Below, piece by piece: positions 50,607 through 58,185 of a stretch of 64,000 nucleotides of DNA. The notes under the pieces were generated by a model. It worked only from the letters and a program-made list of their open reading frames with translations, ran no database searches and was not told the origin of the DNA. Origin of the DNA: Enterococcus sp. HY326 (lineage in GTDB: Bacteria > Bacillota > Bacilli > Lactobacillales > Enterococcaceae); contig NZ_JANLGQ010000005.1 of the NCBI RefSeq assembly GCF_026157065.1, positions 124,001 to 188,000 of the forward strand, read 5' to 3'. Made by a program: the position numbers and the translations under genes. How positions within the stretch are numbered: position 1 is the stretch's first letter; each line of letters opens with the position of its first letter.

Positions 50607-50999
50607 CTTTTTATCTCCTTTGTCCTTTTAGTTTCTCATTACTCTTTCATTTTCCCATAATGAAAATGAAAAACTATGGTACTTTAGTCTCATTTTTCAG
50701 AAAATATTCAAAATCACAACTTTCAATTTTGAAAATTGAATTGAGATTGACTGGATTTGCTTTGGATAATCAGAAAAAATAGAAATGAAAAAAAATTAGG
50801 GGGCTAGAACCGATTAGAAGGAGGAACCATTGAACAATTCCTTGATAACAGTGAGGAGTATTTACGTTAGTTGAACTACTTAGCGCTTGGATGTTTTCCA
50901 AAAAAACGTACATAAAAACCCGCCAAACATTCTTTAGCGGGCTGGATAATTTAATATACAAGCTGAACTGATAAATTTTGTTAGAGAAATTAGACTTGC
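50607..50999. other. Intergenic region with terminator and repeat arm
   Basis: About 390 bases. A CCCGCCAAA-family hairpin (50916-50943, CCCGC...GCGGG, T run on the minus strand) ends the lipoprotein gene. TAGTTGAACTAC at 50868-50879 matches the arm of the twin-hairpin repeats at 52.1 kb. No gene is supported. Confidence 0.55.
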
Positions 51000-51488
51000 T
51001 TATTCTATGGTGTCCGTTGTTTCTTCAGCTAATTGAATAAGCAAAAACTCTGCTTCATTATCTGTGTCTTGTAATATATACTGACCATTTCTGAAAATAA
51101 TTTGATTATAATACTGGGACGTAAGCTCAGGCTGATTTTGGTAACTATCAAAAGAATAATCTTCTATCAATTCAATTCGTGTTCCATCATAAATAAGTGT
51201 TTGAAAGATAGGATCGCCTTCAATCGTGTAACTTTCGATACTAATCTTATCCGCAGTATTTTGCTCAAAATTGTCGATAAATTGAGTCAGCCGTTCTTCG
51301 TTCGTTATCACTCCCCAATTAGATATAATTTTATTATTATCTGAGCTATTTGAATCAGAGTCACTAGTAGAATTGTTTATTGAGCTGTTAGTTGAAGTGT
51401 CAGTGCTGTAGTCTGTTTGCGCATTATCAATTGACCTGCACCCAGAGAAAAGAAGCAGAGAAGCCGTTAGCAAAATAAGCTTTATCAT
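51000..51488 (-). CDS. Small lipoprotein with Ser/Asn/Asp-rich tether
   Basis: A 162-residue lipoprotein. The signal peptide ends in the lipobox LFSGC, followed by about 45 residues rich in Ser, Thr, Asn and Asp, a typical flexible tether. The C-terminal 110 residues form a small beta-rich domain (GVITNEERLTQFIDNFEQNT, then FQTLIYDGTRIELIEDYSF), resembling DUF4767/DUF4944-like sensor domains of lactic-acid bacteria but not assigned. GGAGG precedes the ATG at 51488 by six bases. It lies beside the MacB-like operon on the same strand, upstream, separated by a terminator. Confidence 0.75.
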   Translation of the reverse strand: MIKLILLTASLLLFSGCRSIDNAQTDYSTDTSTNSSINNSTSDSDSNSSDNNKIISNWGVITNEERLTQFIDNFEQNTADKISIESYTIEGDPIFQTLIYDGTRIELIEDYSFDSYQNQPELTSQYYNQIIFRNGQYILQDTDNEAEFLLIQLAEETTDTIE

Positions 51489-51699
51489 ATAAACCCTCCC
51501 ACACATATGAATTTAGTCCAAGTATTCAACAAAAATTTAATTACTTCAAGAAATTTTTGCTTTATTTGAAAAGATTTTAACCAGTACAAGAAAATTCATT
51601 TTGAATAATGCTTAAAAATTATCAATTCTTGGTTTAAGGTTCCTTAATGAAAATGAAATAGGTTCACCAATGGAAATGTGCTTTCCGCTACTGTGGCTC

Positions 51700-51708
51700 T
51701 GGTATAAT
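51700..51708 (+). promoter_or_regulatory. Extended -10 promoter
   Basis: TGGTATAAT (TATAAT 51703-51708), about 20 bases upstream of the 51728 ATG. Confidence 0.5.
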
Positions 51709-51727
51709 CAGACTGAGGTGAGGAGAA

Positions 51728-52093
51728 ATGATTATTTTAAGAGAGTCTGTAATCCATGAGTTAAAAAACTTGCATGGTCAAGCGAATATGCTTCCTTGCT
51801 ACGCTGAAGCAAGGGGCCTATCTGTCATCACAGAGCAGGCTGTTCTTTTGTTGAGTTCTGAGAAACTAACCATTCTATTCATCAGTAAAATATCTAATCA
51901 ACTTATTCAAAAAGTTGAATTCAACTTCTCGGAGATAACAAATAGTACCTTGAAGGAAAGTTTATTTGCTGCGGCAACTTGGCAATTCAATGCCCGCGGA
52001 CAGAGATGGAAATTTAGAATTCCAACGGTCCTCCCTTTAAGAAAAATGAGACACAACTTCATTGAAGGTCTCTATTCATATCAGTATATTTAA
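51728..52093 (+). CDS. Hypothetical 121-residue protein
   Basis: A cytosolic, mixed alpha/beta protein with no recognised motif. The pattern of short alternating strands (GLSVITEQAVLLLSSEKLTILFI) is reminiscent of small PH- or lipocalin-like folds but is not enough for a call. GAGGTGAGGAG precedes the ATG, and the extended -10 is well placed, so it is expressed. The twin-hairpin repeats begin seven bases after its stop, so its transcript would run through them. Confidence 0.5.
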   Translation: MIILRESVIHELKNLHGQANMLPCYAEARGLSVITEQAVLLLSSEKLTILFISKISNQLIQKVEFNFSEITNSTLKESLFAAATWQFNARGQRWKFRIPTVLPLRKMRHNFIEGLYSYQYI

Positions 52094-52099
52094 ATTTTT

Positions 52100-52204
52100 A
52101 GTTGAACTACATGCGAACCGACGCTCTCCAGAAAAACTTTTTTTCTGAAGACAAAAAGGGAACCCGTCAGCGGGGACTGACGGGTTTAGGATGCTAGTTC
52201 AACT
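52100..52204 (+). repeat. Twin-hairpin repeat, unit 1
   Basis: Unit bounded by AGTTGAACTA (52100-52109) and its inverse TAGTTCAACT (52195-52204). Inside are hairpin A (CTCCAGAAAAA / TTTTTCTGAAG, one mismatch), the linker ACAAAAAGGGA, and hairpin B (ACCCGTCAG-CGGGGA-CTGACGGGT) followed by TTAGGA. Direct repeat of unit 2; hairpin B differs by compensatory changes. Confidence 0.75.
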
Positions 52205-52238
52205 TCCTTCATGCCTAGAGAATCTTTTGTTCACTACT

Positions 52239-52333
52239 AGTTGAACTGTATGCGGCCCGCTAATCTTCAGAAAAAGTTCCTTTTTTCTGAAGACAAAAAG
52301 GGAACCCATCGGCGGCGACCGATGGGTTTAGGA
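52239..52333 (+). repeat. Twin-hairpin repeat, unit 2
   Basis: Begins AGTTGAACTGTATGCGG; hairpin A is CTTCAGAAAAA / TTTTTCTGAAG (perfect), the linker ACAAAAAGGGA is identical to unit 1, and hairpin B is ACCCATCGG-CGGCGA-CCGATGGGT followed by TTAGGA. No right-hand inverted arm is found. No T run follows hairpin B, so it is not a plain terminator. Confidence 0.75.
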
Positions 52334-52501
52334 GTAAAAAATGAAAAAGTGTTTTATTGGGTTTGTTTTATTGGGATGAGTACATAATAACTGGAATTTG
52401 TGAATTTTTTGTGTAATCAGTATTGCAAAAGTTTGAAAAATTTCCTGTGACTCTACGAATTTCATTGTTAATTGACTTCTTATCCAACAAGCCCAACCTA
52501 A
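52334..52501. other. AT-rich spacer after the repeats
   Basis: About 170 bases between unit 2 and the ASCH gene with no terminator, promoter or ORF that I can support. Confidence 0.35.
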
Positions 52502-52963
52502 TTATGCTTTAATTTTGTTAATATCATCTGTAATAATCCAATCGTCCATATCTTTTTCTCGATTAAATTTGAAAGGTTCTACTGTTTCGATCTGTTCAAT
52601 TTTGTATACAGCAAGATATTTTTTTCCTGCCCAGCGTTCATATTGTTTTTTTGATAGATTTAGTTCATCTTCATATTTTTCAATAAACTGAATCGACTCT
52701 TCTTTATCCATTTTAGGTGATTCCACAACTTCTGTAATAACTCCCCGATAATTAATTGTCAAATCGCCACCTGTTTCAACAAAGTAAGTCAAATCGCCAA
52801 CTTTCGCTCTACCACCCAATGGAGATTTTTTACCAGCTGCCCCTCGAATGATAAGCGTCTTAGTTCCATCCAACAGTTTTTCCAATTCCTTTCCTTCTTT
52901 GTTCAAATAAACTAGGTGTTCTGCCCGGCCTTCTTTTCCTTCATACCATTCAGCTTTTGTCAT
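52502..52963 (-). CDS. ASCH-domain-like protein
   Basis: A 153-residue protein. The stretch KLLDGTKTLIIRGAAGKKSPLGG followed by AKVGDLTYFVETGG and a GVITEV strand has the organisation of an ASCH/PUA-like RNA-binding beta barrel, in which the G-x-K-T and G-D positions form the ligand cleft. ASCH proteins are RNA-binding or, in some cases, N4-acetylcytidine amidohydrolases. A role here is not defined. The ATG at 52963 follows AAGGAGG. It lies between the twin repeats and the RelBE module. Confidence 0.65.
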   Translation of the reverse strand: MTKAEWYEGKEGRAEHLVYLNKEGKELEKLLDGTKTLIIRGAAGKKSPLGGRAKVGDLTYFVETGGDLTINYRGVITEVVESPKMDKEESIQFIEKYEDELNLSKKQYERWAGKKYLAVYKIEQIETVEPFKFNREKDMDDWIITDDINKIKA

Positions 52964-53268
52964 CAAGTTTCCTCCTTTTTTATTGCTATGTAATTAAGAC
53001 TAAGTCTATTTAATCTTATCAAAAACGAAAACATAATTCTCCATTATAAAGATTCAGATGAGCTACTTCTGTGTTTGCTTGCCAGAGACACAAAGAAATT
53101 TTTTTACTAGTAGAAATCAACAGAAAAGCAATTATCCAGCAAAACATGCTGGTGTGATTTTTTGAATTAAATCTATGATATCTGTCGTTGGTGGATACCT
53201 GATAAGTAGATTTTACTTTCTCTTCATTTTGTATTACAACGAAACACAAGAAAGTGAGTTGATTATTT
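52964..53268. other. Spacer before the toxin-antitoxin module
   Basis: About 305 AT-rich bases between divergent genes. No ORF is supported. The module promoter must lie here, but I could not fix -35 and -10 boxes. Confidence 0.4.
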
Positions 53269-53496
53269 ATGGCTATGATTACAATCAGAGTAAGTGACGA
53301 AGAAAAAGAATGGTTAGACTATATGGCTGAGTTCTATGGTATTACTCTATCTGAATTGATGAAGAATTATTCAATGGAGCAGTTAGAAGATGAATATGAT
53401 AAACAAACTGCCGACATTGCACATAAGTTGTGGTTAGAAGATGATAAACAAACCGTTTCTATGAATAACATACTAAAAGAATTCAGTGACATATAA
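53269..53496 (+). CDS. Antitoxin, RelB/DUF6290 type
   Basis: A 75-residue protein. The start ITIRVSDEEKEWLDYMAEFYG is a ribbon-helix-helix DNA-binding domain; the C-terminal half (SMEQLEDEYDKQTADIAHKL) is the acidic helix that usually wraps the toxin. It matches the RelB/DUF6290 antitoxins that precede RelE. It should neutralise the toxin encoded by the overlapping next gene and repress the shared promoter. Stop and next start share one base (TAATG), so production is coupled. Confidence 0.85.
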   Translation: MAMITIRVSDEEKEWLDYMAEFYGITLSELMKNYSMEQLEDEYDKQTADIAHKLWLEDDKQTVSMNNILKEFSDI

Positions 53497-53762
53497 TGGT
53501 TTACCAACTAGAGTTTAGTAAAGAAGTACAAAAGCAACTTCGAAAAATGGATAAGCACCAAGCTGCTTTAATCGTTCGATGGCTATACAAGAATGTAGAT
53601 GGCGCCACTAATCCAAGACAACAAGGAAAAGCATTCACCGGTAATTTAGGCAATTACTGGCGCTATCGCATTGAAAATTATCGTGCAATCGTTGAAATTG
53701 AAGATGAACGATTAGTGATTACGGCAATCCAAATCGGACATAGAAGAAATATCCATAATTAA
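53496..53762 (+). CDS. RelE/ParE-superfamily toxin
   Basis: An 88-residue toxin of the RelE family, which cleaves mRNA on the ribosome. Evidence is its start (YQLEFSKEVQKQLRKMDKHQ), the internal ...GKAFTGNLGNYWRYRIENYR... block in which an Arg and Tyr sit at catalytic positions, and the end VITAIQIGHRRNIHN. The preceding antitoxin overlaps it by one base. It is the usual small stabilisation module; the region around it is rich in broken genes. A possible terminator lies at 53845-53873. Confidence 0.88.
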   Translation: MVYQLEFSKEVQKQLRKMDKHQAALIVRWLYKNVDGATNPRQQGKAFTGNLGNYWRYRIENYRAIVEIEDERLVITAIQIGHRRNIHN

Positions 53763-53844
53763 ATTTAGAAAATACGTTGCCAGTATACTATTCCCTGAGT
53801 TAGCAGAGTAATTAGCTCCTTGATAATTCCATTTTAAGAAACTA

Positions 53845-53873
53845 ACTCTCACCAAAATAATACGGTAAGAGCT
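53845..53873 (+). terminator. Terminator of the toxin-antitoxin operon
   Basis: AACTCTCACC / GGTAAGAGCT followed by ATTTTTTAG, with one mismatched pair. Confidence 0.65.
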
Positions 53874-53968
53874 ATTTTTTAGTCTAGTAAATCCGTCGTT
53901 AACGGACTGGAATTTTTGATTAAATCATAGTGATTGAGTAGCTATGCAATATCCAATAAGGTTTTAAA

Positions 53969-54376
53969 TTAATTCTTATATGAAAGAATTTTTTGAATAG
54001 CTTTGAGGTGATTATCAGAAGAAACTCTATAATGAATCCAACCTCCATTGCCACAAGGATATCGAGTATCAATAAGATCTTTTGAATACTGGTCTACATC
54101 ATTGTATACCAAATCAAATTGTTGATTTGAAAGTCGGACCATAACGGTGAAAGAATCGGCTTCAGCAAATACATTACAAATTAATTTTGTTCCCTCTCTA
54201 TGTGTAATACACCAGCCATAATCTTTGCCATATGGGAAACGGATTTCTTGTATGGTATTGTATTTTTTCGATAGAAAAGAATTAAAAGTTATAAAATTTT
54301 TAGCATTCTTGCCACAATAGCTGGCCATTTCCACGACATTGGGTTGAATTTTCTTATTTAACAAGCGTTCATTCAT
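53969..54376 (-). CDS. DUF3788 family protein 1
   Basis: A 135-residue cytosolic protein. It has the DUF3788 sequence pattern: N-terminal MNERLLNKKIQPNVVEMASY, the central FPYGKDYGWCITHREGTKLI, then FTVMVRLSNQQFD and the end YPCGNGGWIHYRV. The Tyr/Trp/His-rich middle looks like a ligand-binding pocket, but no biochemical function is known for the family. GGGAGG precedes the ATG. It is one of two DUF3788 genes on the same strand in 1.1 kb, suggesting duplication or parallel acquisition. Confidence 0.8.
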   Translation of the reverse strand: MNERLLNKKIQPNVVEMASYCGKNAKNFITFNSFLSKKYNTIQEIRFPYGKDYGWCITHREGTKLICNVFAEADSFTVMVRLSNQQFDLVYNDVDQYSKDLIDTRYPCGNGGWIHYRVSSDNHLKAIQKILSYKN

Positions 54377-54540
54377 AGAAAGCCTCCCTGTTTCTCTTTC
54401 GTACAGTAGGATAGTTGTCTATTATTTTTAAAAATACCGCAGATTCCACTAGCCACTGATTTTTACAAAGACCAAAATCATTACCATTTAATCCAGATGG
54501 TGATACCTATTCTATTGTAAGAACTGTACTCACTAAATAA

Positions 54541-54575
54541 GTCAAAAGTAACGAAGCTAACTCGTCACTTTTGAC
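54541..54575. terminator. Hairpin between the two DUF3788 genes
   Basis: GTCAAAAGTAACGA / TCGTCACTTTTGAC. A short T-rich tail follows on the minus strand, so it probably ends the second DUF3788 gene. Confidence 0.6.
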
Positions 54576-54636
54576 TTGTTTTGATAGAGTCGATAATCCC
54601 TTAAAATTTGATATCCGATGAGTTCTTTTTGAATGG

Positions 54637-55071
54637 CTACTCATGAATCCTCAAGGAAACAATTTGTTTAATATCTTTGACTGTACTTTCATTTCGAACT
54701 TCTAGCGGCAATGATTTTCCAGTACGGCCTACCTTAGCATTGTTATAGATTTCTTGAGTTTCCTTGGAAAGTGTTGGTAAAAGAATCTCTGCTTCTGCTA
54801 ATTCCTCATGATTTAACGGCAGCAAAGCTAAAACATATCCTTCTTGGGGATAGAGGGTACAAATGGAACGGCCCTTTTTCTGATATTTAATGTTCCAGCC
54901 CTTCCAAATCCCCTGATTCATAGCACAACCACTGTAAGCCTTTTTTGCTTTTATTTTATACGTATCTTGTAAATAGCTGTCTAACTCTTCAAACATCGGA
55001 TTATTGATAAACTCCTTGACTTGCTGTGGGGTTGGTTCAACTTCTTTGGTATATTTTTCACTCCATAACAT
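54637..55071 (-). CDS. DUF3788 family protein 2
   Basis: A 144-residue cytosolic protein. KAYSGCAMNQGIWKGWNIKY and the following GRSICTLYPQEGYVLALLPL are the DUF3788 core, diverged from protein 1, to which it is only loosely similar. The C-terminal residues (VKDIKQIVSLRIHE) close the fold. No function is known. AGAGGAGAG precedes the ATG. It is the upstream one of the two DUF3788 genes on the minus strand, but a hairpin separates them. Confidence 0.72.
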   Translation of the reverse strand: MLWSEKYTKEVEPTPQQVKEFINNPMFEELDSYLQDTYKIKAKKAYSGCAMNQGIWKGWNIKYQKKGRSICTLYPQEGYVLALLPLNHEELAEAEILLPTLSKETQEIYNNAKVGRTGKSLPLEVRNESTVKDIKQIVSLRIHE

Positions 55072-55193
55072 GTATATCTCTCCTCTCTTTGTGTAAACTA
55101 CTCAACAGCATCGCACGTTCGACTAATTTTTTGTATACATCAGTTTTACCAGATTGATATTTTGGTCACTTATTTGTAGGGAAGTTGTAATAC

Positions 55194-55563
55194 TTACTTT
55201 TTCAAAAATTCTTCAATCACTACCTCGTTGTTATCCGGATCTTTTAGGCGAAGTTCAGATGTTCCCCATTCAAATTTTTTTGGTGGAGCAAAGACAAGGC
55301 CTTTTTGTTTTAAGTCCATACATGTATTTTCAAGGCTATCACATTCAAACACAAATGACATAATTCCCACTTGGGTGAACATTCCAAACGGTGGCATCCC
55401 AAATACAAATTGATGGTGCTTCCTTCATGAAACCAAAATAAACACCATCATACTCACCAGAATCTGTCTTTAACATCGGTATTTCTAGTATTTCCCGATA
55501 AAAATTTATCAGTTCTTTAGCATTCCGAGAAAAAATATTGGTACATAAAAAACTAGTTATCAT
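55194..55563 (-). pseudogene. VOC-family (glyoxalase fold) gene broken by a frameshift
   Basis: Two overlapping frames join into one VOC protein of about 122 residues: MITSFLCTNIFSRNAKELIN through GFMKEAPSICIWD, then a frameshift near 55390-55396, then MPPFGMFTQVGIMSFVFE through WGTSELRLKDPDNNEVVIEE. The second half holds the closing betaalphabetabetabeta unit with the metal-ligand-like Glu. A single-base deletion or a sequence error explains the break. If intact it would be a bleomycin-resistance/glyoxalase-like protein of unknown substrate. Confidence 0.78.
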
Positions 55564-55865
55564 TTGAACATCTTCCTATCCGTACGCAAAATGGAGCGAT
55601 TTGTTTGCAATACCCTTCTATAAAAGTGCTTACTATTAGTATATCATAATCTAACAATTTAATTTTTTTTACACGCTGTTCTTTTTAAGACGGCGTGTAA
55701 AAGAATTTTAAGCAGATACAAGAAAACGTTCCTTCAATCATATTTGAGCTAAGTTTGAATGACATGTTTTTATCTGAATCCAGAATTTATCTACTGCTCT
55801 TTTTATCAATTTTAGATGAAAGCACCCATTAGCAAACTTAGCGGCAACAAGCAAATTAACCTTCA
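55564..55865. other. Intergenic region with an ACACGC hairpin
   Basis: About 300 bases. ACACGC (55671-55676) pairs with GCGTGT (55693-55698), but the T run lies before the hairpin on the plus strand and A residues follow on both strands, so it is not an obvious terminator. No gene is supported. Confidence 0.4.
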
Positions 55866-56222
55866 TCACGTTTCACTTTTCAACGCCTTTTGTATCCTTA
55901 GCAAAGATACACATACCACTATAAGTTGCCCCGCAGTGATGGCATAGCTCAATGATTCCTGCATTTTGGGTGTGAAAATTAATATCAGCAGCATTCCGCT
56001 TCCGCTGACAATCAGTAAAAATATGCCCAGCTTGAACCAAATTTTTCCGAGTATTTTTTGAGCGAGGTCCCAATTTTTTTGATTTTTCATGGAAAGTTTT
56101 GTGCGGTAGCCAAAGGTCTTGTTGATGTCTCCTGGTGGTTCATTTTTAAATAAAGCACCGAAAATAATCAACAAAATCGGCATGATTAGATTGACCGCCA
56201 ATAAACCAAGCCATTGCAACAT
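55866..56222 (-). CDS. SdpI-family membrane protein
   Basis: A 118-residue membrane protein with three or four helices. NKTFGYRTKLSMKNQKNWDL matches the SdpI signature (GYRT..SM.N...W). Bacillus SdpI gives immunity to the SDP peptide toxin, and the family includes many proteins of unknown function. No toxin gene is adjacent. AGGGGGAA precedes the ATG. The upstream neighbour on the same strand is the VOC pseudogene, with a long gap, so it is expressed alone. Confidence 0.8.
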   Translation of the reverse strand: MLQWLGLLAVNLIMPILLIIFGALFKNEPPGDINKTFGYRTKLSMKNQKNWDLAQKILGKIWFKLGIFLLIVSGSGMLLILIFTPKMQESLSYAITAGQLIVVCVSLLRIQKALKSET

Positions 56223-56371
56223 TACTTTTCCCCCTTAATAGTTACACTTTATTTCTCTATTGCCTCAGAATTTTTTCCGTGTTACCAAATTTCATAAGTT
56301 TCACCTTCATTAACTTCCATAAAAAATTCAGAAGGTTTGGCACTCGGTCAAATATCCAACTAAAATCCCTA

Positions 56372-57973
56372 CTAATAAGAGAGAATTAACGTATTTTCTC
56401 CCAACTGACTGTTGACAATTGGATTACCTATTTCTGTCAACCGAGCCGCTGTCAGCTCTTGATCATTAAAGATTAATTTGGTCTGCTGATATTTTATGAC
56501 AGGCACAATGACTTCCTCATCATCTGTCTCACTAGTCCACTGAACAATTAGCTGGCCGTCTTTCACCTGCTTTGAAAAATGTTTTTCATTGAACAAAATA
56601 TATTCCTCATAAAGATCATAATTGTTTTTCTTCTCAGTGGAATATAACGGCAGATAATCTGGTGTTGATTTTTCAACCAAAGCCAAGGACAAGGACAAAT
56701 CATCACTATAAAACGAAGCTTTAATCTGCTGAAAATCATCAGTTGCTAAAAAAACATGCTTGCCACTGTTGATAAATGAAGCATCTTCCTTGTCCCAGTC
56801 TGACAAAGTCACCGTATATAAAATCAATGAATGACTAATACATAAGCCGATAACAACAGGTGCCAGCTTTTGATATTTTTTCAACCAAACCAGCTGGCCC
56901 TCAGAGATTGATAAGGCCAGCCCACTCAACAAACAAATCGTTGCCGGCACAAAAAAACGAAAAGGAAATTGGACTGTCTGCACCATGACAAAATCCATTT
57001 CATATAAAAATTTCCAGGGGAATAAATTTGACGATAAAATGGTAAAGAAAACAAATGACAGCGTAAAGAACTTATTTAACGGCGAAAAATTTTTAAACTT
57101 TTTGAAGCTAAGCAGCAGAACAAGCAGAATGATAATCGGCAAAATAAATGGATTAATCAACCAATACCAGCTGCTACTTGTGATTGTTTGGTTATAAATC
57201 CCCCGATTAATAAAGGGCTGCACAAGCTGATTTCCGCTATAAATCGTCCCCAATGAGTACCAGACATTTGTCGTCAGCAGCAAAAAAATTGCCACGGAGA
57301 GTAGCAGTTGGAGCAACAGCTGTTGCTTATTTTCTCTTTAAAAAAAACAATATAGATAGGCAAATAAATAGAGTATCGCCAGAAAAATACTAGATAAAAA
57401 GTGCAGTTGAAACATCACTGCCATTGAAAATGCGATTGGCAGTGGTCTAAATCGCTGCGACTTGATTAAATCAACCAAAGGAATCAAGCACAGCGGCAGC
57501 AAAACCGCTCCCCAGCTGGAATACCCCTGCCGGATGACCCAATAGGAAACAGCGTAGGTTGTCATATAAATTACACTGAAATTCCGTGCCAGCTGCTCTC
57601 TTATTGCCATTTTTCTTAATAAAAAATATATAGACAATCCTGCCGTTAAAAAGAGCAGGAAATTAGTAATAATTTGAAACCTATACCATGACTGACACAG
57701 CAGCAAAATCAGTCCAAAGAAATAAGAAAATATCTGTGAATACACGGGCGTGACTATTCGGCCAGTCTGTTGAAAGCCATAGAGGGAAATGAAAAACTGG
57801 AAATCCTGCTGTTCAATCTGCTGCGCTGTGTCAAAGAAGCGATTGAAATGGAAGATGGCATCCGACCCGATAATCATCTTACCGGAAATAATTTGCGGCA
57901 GTACTAAAACAAAGCTAACAAGAAAAATAATTCCTATATTTTTTGATATTGGCTTTTTGAAAAATTTACGCAA
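56372..57973 (-). pseudogene. Large YfhO/GT-C-like membrane protein gene with an in-frame stop
   Basis: Two open segments (57338-57973 and 56372-57316) lie in the same frame and are separated only by a TAA codon at 57338-57340, in the run ATTGTTTTTTTTAAAG. Joined, they make about 533 residues with 11-13 membrane segments and an extracytoplasmic C-terminal domain. The N-terminal IGSDAIFHFNRFFDTAQQIE is typical of YfhO/GT-C-type membrane glycosyltransferases that use a DxxxH-like acidic site in the first loop. The start is a TTG after AAGGGG. I infer loss of function unless the stop is read through. Confidence 0.7.
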
Positions 57974-58185
57974 CCCATTTACCCCTTACTAATCATAGTT
58001 GGTCAGTTTCTGCCCTTACTTGATTTATTATACTATAAAGGTGCGCGGAGCTTTTTGATGTTAATTTTTTCATATCACATCTAACAGCCTAAGCGAAATT
58101 TATTGGTCTACAAAAAAAGCCCAACGACAATAGCCGCTGAGCTAAAATTTTGACTTGTTTATTAATGATAATTTTATCGAATTTC

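Noticed and set aside
52131-52190. Repeat hairpins as ordinary intrinsic terminators
   Set aside because: No T run follows hairpin B in either unit, and the T run of hairpin A is inside its stem.
55671-55698. ACACGC/GCGTGT hairpin as terminator
   Set aside because: The T run precedes it on the plus strand and A residues follow on both strands.
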